From NCBI RefSeq assembly GCF_036894955.1, contig NZ_CP145905.1, forward strand, positions 5,913,001 to 5,977,000: a stretch of 64,000 nucleotides of DNA, read 5' to 3'. The stretch comes from Paenibacillus sp. KS-LC4 (GTDB lineage: Bacteria > Bacillota > Bacilli > Paenibacillales > Paenibacillaceae). Positions 52,467-60,279 of the stretch are shown piece by piece. Positions within the stretch are counted from its first letter, which is position 1. Each line of letters begins with the position of its first letter. A program made the position numbers and the translations under genes. The notes under the pieces are model-generated. The model had not been told where the DNA came from and made no database searches. It saw only the letters and a list, made by a program, of their open reading frames with translations.

Positions 52467-53675
52467 TCAGGATTCAAACAATAAAGAGTCCATAGGCTCC
52501 CATTTTGATGCCTTATTAGCTGGAAGCATTCCAAAAATGATTCCAATCAACATGGAGAATAGAACGCCGCCCACAATAACATACATTGGGACTAATAATG
52601 GTAATTGCGTAACTAGCGAAATTAACTTCGCTGCGCCAACTCCCAATCCAATCCCTACAATTCCACCAGCGGTAGTCAATACCGCCGATTCTATTAAGAA
52701 TTGCGTCAGAATGTTGCCCCTTGTAGCTCCAAGCGCTTTACGTATTCCAATTTCCCGTGTTCGTTCTGTCACGGAAACGAGCATAATATTCATTACGCCA
52801 ACTCCACCGACAAACAAGGAAATACTAGCTACCGAACCTATAATCGCTGTCATAATTCTCGTAATGGATGCGACTGAATCCTGAATTTGCTGCATGTCTA
52901 AAACAATATATTCCCCACGACCATTCTTCTCCTGATTTAGAGCGTTCAGCACTTCTATTGAGGCTTCGCCTGCTAATTGCAAAACCTCTGCGCTTTGAGC
53001 CTGAATGGTCAATGAATCTATTTTGCTTTCACCAAATAAAGATGGCCAAACGGCATTAGGAATCAGGATCTGATACGCTCCAGCATTAAAAATACTTTTT
53101 CGTTCCTTAAACGTGCCAATCACTTTGAACGCCGTGCCTTCCAGTTCTATAATTTTGCCAAGCATAGAATGATTCGGATCTAAGCGTTTCAGCGCATCCT
53201 CACTAATAAGTGCTACCTTGCGGGCCTTCTCAAACTCTCTGGCTGCAATATTCCGACCTGACAATAGCTCTGCATTATGTATACTAAAATAAAATTCAGT
53301 TGTACCATTTAACTGAACCATTAATGTCTTATCCCGATAATTCAAAGTAGAAGTAGTCCTATTATTAGCGATAACCTGCTCGATTTCGGGTATTTTCTCT
53401 AAAGCTAGCAGGGCATTTTCTTCAAAAGCCGGTACACTAGGATCATCAGAGAGAACATTCCCTTCCTCATCTACGCTTTGATATACGACTTCAAATGTAT
53501 GGTTTCCGCTTCCTACAAAAAAAGTTTTAAGGGATGCACTTCCTCCCTCACCAATGGCAACAATAGCGATAACAGAAGCTACACCAATAATAATGCCAAG
53601 CATGGTCAGCACAGATCTCGACTTGTGTGCATATAGGGCAGAGAAAGCCATCAGTATGCTTTCCCTTATCAGCAT
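52467..53675 (-). CDS. MacB-like ABC permease (AS-48 H-like), bacteriocin export/self-protection
   Basis: A 402-residue MacB/FtsX-type permease. Helix 1 (about 17-40, LTMLGIIIGVASVIAIVAIGEG) is followed by a MacB-type extracellular domain (about 45-270), then three helices (about 280-390) with the conserved RTREIGIRKALGATR segment. Last gene of the operon. Together with the ATPase and the HlyD-like adaptor it forms a MacAB-like export set. In enterocin AS-48 the EFGH accessory genes have this composition and raise self-immunity and export. It overlaps the ATPase gene by 7 bases. Confidence 0.88.
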   Translation of the reverse strand: MLIRESILMAFSALYAHKSRSVLTMLGIIIGVASVIAIVAIGEGGSASLKTFFVGSGNHTFEVVYQSVDEEGNVLSDDPSVPAFEENALLALEKIPEIEQVIANNRTTSTLNYRDKTLMVQLNGTTEFYFSIHNAELLSGRNIAAREFEKARKVALISEDALKRLDPNHSMLGKIIELEGTAFKVIGTFKERKSIFNAGAYQILIPNAVWPSLFGESKIDSLTIQAQSAEVLQLAGEASIEVLNALNQEKNGRGEYIVLDMQQIQDSVASITRIMTAIIGSVASISLFVGGVGVMNIMLVSVTERTREIGIRKALGATRGNILTQFLIESAVLTTAGGIVGIGLGVGAAKLISLVTQLPLLVPMYVIVGGVLFSMLIGIIFGMLPANKASKWEPMDSLLFES

Positions 53676-54355
53676 GATTTCACTCTGCTATCATTAATAA
53701 TTTCCCCATCCTTTAATACAATCCTTCTATTCGCATATGCTGCTACATTATTATCATGAGTCACCATTACTATCGTTCTTCCCTCTTTATTTAACATCGC
53801 AAACAGCTCCATAATTTGCTCACTCGTTTTTGAATCCAATGCTCCTGTCGGCTCATCGGCAAAAATAATCTTTGGGTCGTTGATAATCGCCCTTGCGATT
53901 GCTACTCTTTGCTTCTGTCCACCTGATAACTGATTAGGATAATAATTCTCCCGATTTCCTAAACCTACTTTATGTAGAGCCGCCCGTGCTTTTTCTTGCC
54001 GCACACGCTTGCTGACTCCTGAATATACCAATGGCAGCTCAGCGTTACGAATCGCACTTAGCTTAGAAAGCAGATGGAATTGTTGAAACACAAAACCAAT
54101 GTACTGATTTCGCAACCGCGCTAATTCATTATCACTAAGAGAAAATACATGATAGCCAAAAAAATGATAGTCCCCTGACATTAGCTTCAAATCCAAAAGC
54201 CCGCATAAGTGCATTAATGTTGATTTTCCAGATCCTGAGGCTCCCATGATTGCTACAAATTCTCCTGATTCAATGGATAAATTAATATCCTTTAGCACCG
54301 GAACTTCGTTCGAACTTAACAAATACGATTTATGGACATTGTTAAGGGATAACAT
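53669..54355 (-). CDS. ABC ATPase of MacB/LolD type (AS-48 G-like)
   Basis: A 228-residue ATPase: Walker A GASGSGKST near residue 40, signature LSGGQKQRVAIARAI, Walker B IIFADEPTGALD, switch His in VTHD. The IIGFVFQQFHLLSKL Q-loop region is typical of LolD/MacB ATPases. It energises the permease of the following gene. It overlaps both neighbours (14 and 7 bases), showing tight coupling. Confidence 0.92.
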   Translation of the reverse strand: MLSLNNVHKSYLLSSNEVPVLKDINLSIESGEFVAIMGASGSGKSTLMHLCGLLDLKLMSGDYHFFGYHVFSLSDNELARLRNQYIGFVFQQFHLLSKLSAIRNAELPLVYSGVSKRVRQEKARAALHKVGLGNRENYYPNQLSGGQKQRVAIARAIINDPKIIFADEPTGALDSKTSEQIMELFAMLNKEGRTIVMVTHDNNVAAYANRRIVLKDGEIINDSRVKSC

Positions 54356-55484
54356 TAAGCTTCACTTCCATTCCTTCAACCCAAGCCACCTGAGGGTTCC
54401 TGGCAATTACTTCTCCTGCTCGAATGCCAGATACAACCTCTTCCCAGTTATCATCTATTAGGCCAATCTCAACTTCCCGTTTACGAATTGTGCCCTGTTC
54501 GACAACATACACGTATTCCTTATCATTCTCCATAAGTACGGCATCAAAAGGTACAACAACAACATTTTGTTTCGCATTCAACTCAATTTCTAAAGATACA
54601 TGAAAGCCCTCTGGCAGGCTCTTGTCATGCTCTTTAATTGAGACCAGAAAAGGATAAGAGGTCACCGCGCTTACTTGACCATTACCAGCTTGAATCGGAG
54701 TATAGCTGAGAGCTTCAACAACCCCTGCCCACTCTTCTTCTGGCATTGCTTTAGCATGAATTTTAACCAATTGACCAGCTTTCACGCTAGTTGCATCAAA
54801 TTCAGTTAATGTCCCTTTTATGACCGGCGTTTTAGAAGTTAGAATCCGCAAAAGCGGCCCCTCTGATTGATATTCAAGTATATTGCTTGGACTATTTATT
54901 TTAACCGTCCCTGCAACTGGGCTTACAACCTTAAAATCAGCTTCATTTTTTTTCAATGCTGCCAATTTCATTGTGTTGCTCTCTATTTCCAGCTCTGTAA
55001 ATCTGATTTCACGCTTGCGTGCGGATATCTTTTTTTCAGCATTTTTTTTAGCTGTTTCCACATCAATTCCTTGTTCTAAATCCTTCCTAAATTCGTTTTC
55101 TATTTCATCAAAATTTTCTTGCTTCCCTTGCAGAGTAAGCTGTAGGCTGTTTTGAAGATTCTCAAGCTGCTCCATGTTTAGGAGCCATTCATCATTCGCA
55201 TATTCAAATAAAAGATCCCCCTTCTCAACCTGAGCGCCTTCATGAACATGCCATTTTTTAATTTTCCCCATTGTTTCATCCTTGTAAATTTCAGCCTTTT
55301 CATTAGCAATAACAAGACCAGATGCAATCAATGTCTCTGATATGGTTTGTGTTGCCGCCTTTGCAGTATCAACATGGATAATTTCAGAATGGGAAGTTCC
55401 CGTTCTATTAAGTAAAAATATATTCCCTATAATTATTCCTACTATAATAACGCTTGCGACTAACATCATCCTGTTTCGTTTCAT
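54342..55484 (-). CDS. HlyD/MacA-like membrane fusion protein (AS-48 F-like)
   Basis: A 380-residue protein with one N-terminal membrane helix (about 7-25), a coiled-coil hairpin (about 105-185, QLENLQNSLQLTL to AALKKNEADF), a split biotinyl-lipoyl fold (KKWHVHEGAQVEKGDLLFEY and VVSPVAGTVKINSP), and a beta-barrel. It is the adaptor of the MacAB-like export set. In AS-48-type loci the F protein has this role. Overlaps the ATPase gene by 14 bases. Confidence 0.88.
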   Translation of the reverse strand: MKRNRMMLVASVIIVGIIIGNIFLLNRTGTSHSEIIHVDTAKAATQTISETLIASGLVIANEKAEIYKDETMGKIKKWHVHEGAQVEKGDLLFEYANDEWLLNMEQLENLQNSLQLTLQGKQENFDEIENEFRKDLEQGIDVETAKKNAEKKISARKREIRFTELEIESNTMKLAALKKNEADFKVVSPVAGTVKINSPSNILEYQSEGPLLRILTSKTPVIKGTLTEFDATSVKAGQLVKIHAKAMPEEEWAGVVEALSYTPIQAGNGQVSAVTSYPFLVSIKEHDKSLPEGFHVSLEIELNAKQNVVVVPFDAVLMENDKEYVYVVEQGTIRKREVEIGLIDDNWEEVVSGIRAGEVIARNPQVAWVEGMEVKLNVIP

Positions 55485-55507
55485 AATACCGTAGCAAGTC
55501 CCCTCCT

Positions 55508-56221
55508 CTAAATCAACACAACAATAACATTAATAACAAATAACACTCCCCATATTGAAAAAGATGATAACATCCCTTTTTTTATCGTCGTATGACCAAT
55601 AAATGAAATTCCTAGCCCTATTAGGATATAGCTCCACAGCTCTAATAAATCTATGCTCGATAACAAATTGATTAGAAATCCGTTGGTAGTAATCTGATTT
55701 GCAAGTAATCCTAAATTGGTAATCGTACCCGTAGAAACAGGAGTAGACAGACTTAAATCTGTCCAATTCACAAATGCCAATTTCAATCCCTTGCCAATTA
55801 AAATAGGCACTTGTGCATATAATAAAACCAAAAATAGCTGCTTCTTCGTAAATGATAATTTAAATAGCTTCCCGCTAATACGCAATAAAACAAAGGTGAC
55901 CAACAGAATCACAAATGCAATAATGGTTGAGAAAAAGGTTGTAATGATTTGCATCAATTGCATGACAGAGGCTGGCATTTCCAAGCCGCTTTCGCCAAGC
56001 GTTTTCTGTACTTCCTCCGTCATGAGGAGCTTATTGGACACAAAATAATTGAAGGCATAATACAAAATAAAAAAAACAAAGATAATGCCTTTCATGCGAT
56101 AGGTAGGCTGTATTGCACCTAATACTTCAGCGGGGGAATATATAACTTTAATTAAATCAAATAAGCTTTGTTTTTTTGTTGCGTTTACTGGTGTAATCGA
56201 AGCTGGATTAGCGCTCACCAT
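55508..56221 (-). CDS. Yip1-domain membrane protein (AS-48 E-like)
   Basis: A 237-residue protein. ATG 56221 follows AGGAGT. About 25 polar residues (VSANPASITPVNATKKQSLFDLIKVIYSPAEVL region) precede five membrane helices (about 45-235) in the layout of the Yip1 domain. The gene stands directly before the HlyD/ATPase/permease trio, the position and character of the first gene of the AS-48 EFGH accessory set. Exact role unknown; inferred from context. Confidence 0.7.
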   Translation of the reverse strand: MVSANPASITPVNATKKQSLFDLIKVIYSPAEVLGAIQPTYRMKGIIFVFFILYYAFNYFVSNKLLMTEEVQKTLGESGLEMPASVMQLMQIITTFFSTIIAFVILLVTFVLLRISGKLFKLSFTKKQLFLVLLYAQVPILIGKGLKLAFVNWTDLSLSTPVSTGTITNLGLLANQITTNGFLINLLSSIDLLELWSYILIGLGISFIGHTTIKKGMLSSFSIWGVLFVINVIVVLI

Positions 56222-56257
56222 ACTCACTCCTAATTCATGCTTTCTTTCAACTTTTAC

Positions 56258-56776
56258 CTATACTACCGAGGTCACGAAGCCCTCTATTAATGCAGCTACT
56301 ACTAGCAACAATATGATCCATCTCGTCATCCTATAGTAAAAACGCCAATCTTTTTTAGATTGAAAATAAAAAACAAACCCTTTTAAACCAATAGCACCTG
56401 CAAGTAATAATGCTGGCAGCTCAAGCACACCATGCGGCAGCAGCTTTAAGAGAAGGGTTGCTAAAGAAACTCCTTCTGCTAGTCTGCTCGCAATAACAGT
56501 CCCTATCCAAAGTCCATTAATAAATAAAACAATCAGAGTGGGCAATCCAAATAAAAATAAACCGGATGCCAGAATCGCAGCAACACCGATATTGCGTATG
56601 AAGATGCCAAGAGAAGCTTCGAATCCTGCTTTATGGTTCACTAAAATTTCAGATGATTCTAACCAGTCTTGATCGGACATAGAATATACAACGATGATCC
56701 CGCTCACTGCTCCCATTAAAAAAAAGAAAAAAGCACCCCAAAAAAAATATTGAAATTTCACATTTTCTATTTTCAA
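56258..56776 (-). CDS. SpoIIM/DUF95-family membrane protein (circular bacteriocin C-like)
   Basis: A 172-residue membrane protein with about five helices; it starts with TTG 56776 after GGTGA (no ATG is available nearby). GLPTLIVLFINGLWIGTVIA and LPHGVLELPALLLAGAIGLK are the hallmark blocks of the stage II sporulation protein M (DUF95) family. DUF95 proteins are the most constant partner of circular bacteriocins (AS-48C, UclC, CirC) and are implicated in maturation, cyclisation or immunity. Here it follows the structural gene, after a terminator hairpin. It is not a sporulation SpoIIM: it is shorter and has no spoII context. Confidence 0.85.
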   Translation of the reverse strand: MKIENVKFQYFFWGAFFFFLMGAVSGIIVVYSMSDQDWLESSEILVNHKAGFEASLGIFIRNIGVAAILASGLFLFGLPTLIVLFINGLWIGTVIASRLAEGVSLATLLLKLLPHGVLELPALLLAGAIGLKGFVFYFQSKKDWRFYYRMTRWIILLLVVAALIEGFVTSVV

Positions 56777-56809
56777 GTCATTTCACCATACTTTACATAC
56801 TAAAAAATA

Positions 56810-56848
56810 TGGGGTAAGATAAATTAAAAAATCATTTATCTTACCCCA
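56810..56848 (-). terminator. Terminator directly after the bacteriocin structural gene
   Basis: TGGGGTAAGATAAAT (56810-56824) pairs perfectly with ATTTATCTTACCCCA (56834-56848); on the minus strand TATTTTTTAG follows. It lies 38 bases past the structural gene and before the DUF95 gene, so a short transcript ending here would give more precursor than processing proteins. Confidence 0.9.
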
Positions 56849-56886
56849 ACTCCAAAAAGATTGTTAGCCGCGCATGGTAACCCTAA

Positions 56887-57093
56887 TTACCATGCAACTG
56901 CAGCTTTAGTGGTCATTTTCAACGTCGCTGTTCTAATAGCAACAATAAGGCCTGCGCTGATTCCAGCAGAAGCAAAAATCGAAACTAGTGCGACAACAGT
57001 GGCTCCAGCATTTATCGCGGTAACGATAACTGTAGCCCATGCAGTAGATATACCTGCATAAGCAGCCAGGTTAGCAACCAACAATTCCAACAT
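56887..57093 (-). CDS. Circular bacteriocin precursor (uberolysin/amylocyclicin/carnocyclin-like)
   Basis: A 68-residue peptide starting at ATG 57093, 9 bases after GGGAGGTG. Predicted leader of 8 residues (MLELLVAN), then a 60-residue core beginning LAAYAGISTA and ending TTKAAVAW (57069-56890). The core start matches uberolysin (LAGYTGIASG) and amylocyclicin (LASTLGISTA), the middle INAGATV matches carnocyclin A (INAGLTV), and the final Trp gives the Leu-to-Trp head-to-tail bond of AS-48-like peptides. The core has no Cys and no acidic residue, three basic residues (Arg46, Lys51, Lys55), and long hydrophobic helices. Four or five helices are expected. It should insert in membranes of related Gram-positives. 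Leader boundary is inferred. Confidence 0.9.
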   Translation of the reverse strand: MLELLVANLAAYAGISTAWATVIVTAINAGATVVALVSIFASAGISAGLIVAIRTATLKMTTKAAVAW

Positions 57094-57132
57094 ATTTCTC
57101 ACCTCCCTTCATAGCTATTAGCTGTCTGCTCC

Positions 57133-57309
57133 TTATTTGTTTTTAAACGTCCTGCCGGACAACACCATCAATACTACGATACAGACAATCAAAAATAATG
57201 CATATAACCAATGGCCTTGATAAATTTGCAGCCCCAGAGGCGGTAAGCCGAGCAATAAGATCATAATATATATCAGTATTTTTGTATTTTTCGATTTTGC
57301 TTTACTCAT
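57133..57309 (-). CDS. Small basic two-helix membrane protein, probable bacteriocin immunity
   Basis: A 58-residue ORF with AAAGGAG 7 bases before the ATG. It begins MSKAKSKNTK, has two hydrophobic helices (about 11-29 and 34-50) and ends SGRTFKNK, so it is cationic at both ends. This size, charge and topology are known for immunity proteins of circular bacteriocins (AS-48D1, CirE and similar). It lies 12 bases after the ATPase gene and 40 bases before the structural gene in the same operon. Assignment rests on context and physical character, not on sequence similarity I can confirm. Confidence 0.75.
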   Translation of the reverse strand: MSKAKSKNTKILIYIMILLLGLPPLGLQIYQGHWLYALFLIVCIVVLMVLSGRTFKNK

Positions 57310-57321
57310 ATGAATTCTCCT

Positions 57322-58029
57322 TTATGTCTTGATTTGAGAGACATAGTATTGCTCCAAGGAATTACTTTGTTCCAACACCTCGGATAAGCTGCTTTTATCT
57401 AATAAACGCCCCTCTTTAATTAAGATTACTTCGTCACAAAATTTCTCGGCAATCTCAAGTTGATGCGTGGATAGCAAAATAGCTCCTCCTTTAGCAGCGT
57501 AATCCATAAATATTTCACGAGCCAATATTGAATTATGCGGATCTAACCCCGATATATACTCGTCCAATAATAATATTTTGGGTTGCTTCAATAATGCGAC
57601 AAGCAACGCTAGCTTCTTCCTATTTCCAAGCGAATAGTGTTTGATTCGCTTGGAAATTTCTGAGGAAAACCGAAATCTCTCAATTTCCGCTGCTAGCTGA
57701 CTATCTGTCATTTTTAACTCGAATAATTCCATTGAAAATTGAATATATTCCATTCCGCTCAATTCATCATACAATAACGGGTAATCCGCAATTATGGAAA
57801 CTTGACTCTTTGCTTTTTTCCAATCTTCATGTATAGAAATTCCATTAATTAATATTTCTCCCGACGTTGGCTTCATTAGCCCCGCTGCCATATGCAAGGT
57901 TGTCGTCTTCCCGGCACCATTCGGCCCAAGAAACCCGAATATTTTCCCTTTAGGAACCGTTAAAGACAAATCGGACACGATCGTTTTGTCATTCATTACT
58001 TTATTGACATTAGACAGTTGCAAGCTCAT
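57322..58029 (-). CDS. ABC-2-type ATPase of the bacteriocin cluster (D-like)
   Basis: A 235-residue ATPase; ATG 58029 has AGGTGA upstream, though a start 3 codons earlier is possible. Walker A GPNGAGKTT near residue 40, signature YSLGNRKKLAL (Gly and the basic tail kept, LSGGQ core changed, common in antibiotic-type ABC-2 ATPases), Walker B ILLLDEYISGLDP (Tyr after Glu), switch His in LSTHQLE. It is 12 bases from the small immunity-like gene and follows the large membrane protein; those two likely form an exporter for the mature peptide, as AS-48D/UclD/CirD do. Confidence 0.85.
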   Translation of the reverse strand: MSLQLSNVNKVMNDKTIVSDLSLTVPKGKIFGFLGPNGAGKTTTLHMAAGLMKPTSGEILINGISIHEDWKKAKSQVSIIADYPLLYDELSGMEYIQFSMELFELKMTDSQLAAEIERFRFSSEISKRIKHYSLGNRKKLALLVALLKQPKILLLDEYISGLDPHNSILAREIFMDYAAKGGAILLSTHQLEIAEKFCDEVILIKEGRLLDKSSLSEVLEQSNSLEQYYVSQIKT

Positions 58030-58046
58030 GATATTCACCTGTTTTT

Positions 58047-59840
58047 TTATAAATTAAAATCATCAATATACGGCCGGCTGTTGTGCTTTCTTCTGACATA
58101 AAGCAAGCTTCCTATCCAAACTGCTAATATCGCAATTGGAGAAACTACAAACTGGATAATGAGAAAAGACGTTTTATCCATATAATCTGCAATATAAAAG
58201 GCCAACGGCAGCAATAAACAAGGAATAACAAAACTAAGCATGCACATTCTAACTATCGTGTTCACTGTTGTCCTGTCCGTGAACTCATCTAGCTGTTCTT
58301 TATTGATGAAATTGTAATGCGGACTCATAAAGCCAGCTATTTGATGGATAACTGCGAAGCATAAGTAATTAACGATATGAACAAAAATCATCATTGCATA
58401 TCCAGCACGACCTCCAAGAATAATAAACACAATCTCGCACAACACAAATTGCGGCATAGAAATAATTAAAAATAATTGGAGCTTCTGTATAAATACACTC
58501 CATATCGTTTGACCAGAGGATACATACAACGAAATTTTTTTCCCATCACTGTCCAAGGAGAAATGCCCCAAAAACGAATCGAACAATAGAGCAGACAGCT
58601 GGAATATGACGATATACGACACCATAGTTGTGACTAAAAAATAAACTTTATCCGATTCCGCGTATCTGATTAAGGAACTACATGCCCCAATTAACCCCCA
58701 AATTAGCATTCCCCCAAACAATCCGGAAGCACGCTGCAGCGTATAGGAATCCCGACAAAAAACTTTAACTCGTGCAATGATGATTTGTTTATTCATCCGA
58801 ACGAGTCCCTTTGCAAGAGCCAAAAACATTTTTTCCAGCCAAATAGGTTTTTCAATGGCTCTCGTAGACATTTGCCTATCAGCCATTCTAGCTAGTAGAA
58901 ATACAATAAATAAGGACGTTGCTATCCATGCGCTCCAATATATCCAACTGATGAATTCACTGCTGGCAACAGCTATTCGAGACATGAAATTGTGCGGCCA
59001 ATATTTCCAAAGGAATATGTCGAAAATATAATTTAATCCTTGCTGTAAAATCTGTCGCCCTTCGAAGAGCCATTGCTCATATGCTTTTTGATTAATTACT
59101 CTCCCTAAAATAGGAAAAGTATTTATCCAAGGCGATACTACCTTTCCCAAAAAATAACCAGCTGCCAAAATGGCTGCTTTTAACAATAACGATTGTATGA
59201 TTATGTAGTTAAAGTATCTTTCATTCCTCGTTTTCCTAATAGTCAAGTAATTATGAATGATAGCTATGAGCTGTGTTTGAACAATATAGGTAACTATAAT
59301 GATCACAAATGTTACTAGTCCTTGCAAAAATAAAGGTTTTGTCACAAAGAGTATGGCGACTAAAAATGGGATCAGGCTTGTAAATAAGCGTTTAATATTC
59401 CAAACCATCTGTTCATAGAACAAAATGAATTTCTTATCTTGATTGTTCCAGTAGACATTTTGGAAAAGATAATCATCACCATTATTGAGCTCCCATTTTG
59501 AAGCCTGAATTCCTGAGAAAATTGAAAAAGCACAAAATTGAACGAAAAAAATGGTCCAAATGACGTTCATTTTTCCTTGAACAGTTAGCGCACTAATTCC
59601 ATTAATGAGATTTTTAATTTCTTCATTGTTTAAAAAAGTAACTACTTCACTTAAATTGTCGCTATGAAGAATAAAAAGAAAAATTACAGCAAAGTAAATT
59701 GCAAAATTAAAGAAATTTTTGAATAATTCTAAAAATAGAATGAGTATGAATTTAATTGTTATTTTACTCCATTCGTTTCTCCAACGAATTTTCAACCTCC
59801 ACTTGAGCCACACCAACAATGAAATATCAGCCATCTCCAT
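58047..59840 (-). CDS. Large membrane protein of the bacteriocin cluster (B-like or ABC permease)
   Basis: A 597-residue hydrophobic protein with about 11-12 membrane helices and no recognised enzymatic motif. Basic N-terminus (WRLKIRWRNEW). First gene of the operon, 17 bases before its ATPase. Circular bacteriocin loci always encode one large membrane protein (AS-48B, CirB, UclB; roughly 500-600 residues) of unknown but essential role, proposed in cyclisation or export; this is the only candidate here. It could equally be the permease partner of the ATPase. Codons are A+T-rich like the rest of the cluster. The ribosome binding site is weak. Confidence 0.65.
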   Translation of the reverse strand: MEMADISLLVWLKWRLKIRWRNEWSKITIKFILILFLELFKNFFNFAIYFAVIFLFILHSDNLSEVVTFLNNEEIKNLINGISALTVQGKMNVIWTIFFVQFCAFSIFSGIQASKWELNNGDDYLFQNVYWNNQDKKFILFYEQMVWNIKRLFTSLIPFLVAILFVTKPLFLQGLVTFVIIIVTYIVQTQLIAIIHNYLTIRKTRNERYFNYIIIQSLLLKAAILAAGYFLGKVVSPWINTFPILGRVINQKAYEQWLFEGRQILQQGLNYIFDIFLWKYWPHNFMSRIAVASSEFISWIYWSAWIATSLFIVFLLARMADRQMSTRAIEKPIWLEKMFLALAKGLVRMNKQIIIARVKVFCRDSYTLQRASGLFGGMLIWGLIGACSSLIRYAESDKVYFLVTTMVSYIVIFQLSALLFDSFLGHFSLDSDGKKISLYVSSGQTIWSVFIQKLQLFLIISMPQFVLCEIVFIILGGRAGYAMMIFVHIVNYLCFAVIHQIAGFMSPHYNFINKEQLDEFTDRTTVNTIVRMCMLSFVIPCLLLPLAFYIADYMDKTSFLIIQFVVSPIAILAVWIGSLLYVRRKHNSRPYIDDFNL

Positions 59841-59876
59841 ACATTTTTAGTGTTTTTTCCATTAACTTCATAAATA

Positions 59877-59905
59877 ATATTATTACAAATTTAAGTAACT
59901 GTCAA
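59877..59905 (-). promoter_or_regulatory. Promoter of the bacteriocin operon
   Basis: On the minus strand, TTGACA (59900-59905), a 17-base spacer and TAATAT (59877-59882), about 30 bases before the first gene. A near-consensus sigma-A promoter, so at least basal constitutive expression is expected. Confidence 0.75.
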
Positions 59906-60183
59906 CCATTTTCCCAATTTTAAATAAGTATTTTTCATATCTAATTACAAATAGCTAGATTAAATATTGTTATGTTTGAATCAATAGAATCCCTTCGCAT
60001 AGGTCTGTCGAAAAAAACAGAATGCTGTCTATTAACAATTATATATTATAATTATAATTGTTATATTTTAAATTAAAAAGAATAATTCCAGAATCACTTT
60101 TTACCAATCCATTTTATCCACTTAAGCTCTTGGCTTGCTTTTACATCGTTCAGCAAAAAGAAAAAATCTATCCCTCATTACAA

Positions 60184-60227
60184 ATAGGCTGCGTACAGGT
60201 TCTGTTATGCCCCTTTACGCAGCCTAT
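60184..60227. terminator. Hairpin after the secreted repeat protein gene
   Basis: ATAGGCTGCGTA (60184-60195) pairs perfectly with TACGCAGCCTAT (60216-60227). It lies 52 bases past the minus-strand gene at 60280; on that strand TTTGTAATG follows, so it is a moderate terminator. It separates that gene from the bacteriocin promoter. Confidence 0.7.
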
Positions 60228-60279
60228 ATTGCAACTCTCAAGCTTTTCCCTGCACTGTATGTCTTATTAAGCCGTCAGC

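Larger units (their letters stand above)
59841..60279. other. A+T-rich intergenic region upstream of the bacteriocin operon
   Basis: 439 bases, very A+T-rich from 59841 to 60175. It contains the operon promoter (59877-59905) and a hairpin (60184-60227). The rest shows no ORF or repeat I can support, and no regulator gene is present in or beside the cluster. Confidence 0.6.

Noticed and set aside
52467..55484. Stand-alone MacAB-type drug efflux system unrelated to the bacteriocin
   Set aside because: Possible, but the genes overlap or adjoin the DUF95/Yip1 genes in one operon and match the composition of AS-48 EFGH, so inclusion in the cluster is preferred.
56258..56776. Sporulation protein SpoIIM
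   Set aside because: The family fold is the same, but the short length, A+T-rich codons and position behind a circular bacteriocin gene fit the DUF95 bacteriocin partner.
60058..60270. 70-codon + strand frame upstream of the bacteriocin operon
   Set aside because: No ribosome binding site, contains the terminator hairpin of the gene at 60280, and shows no bacteriocin or peptide-pheromone character.
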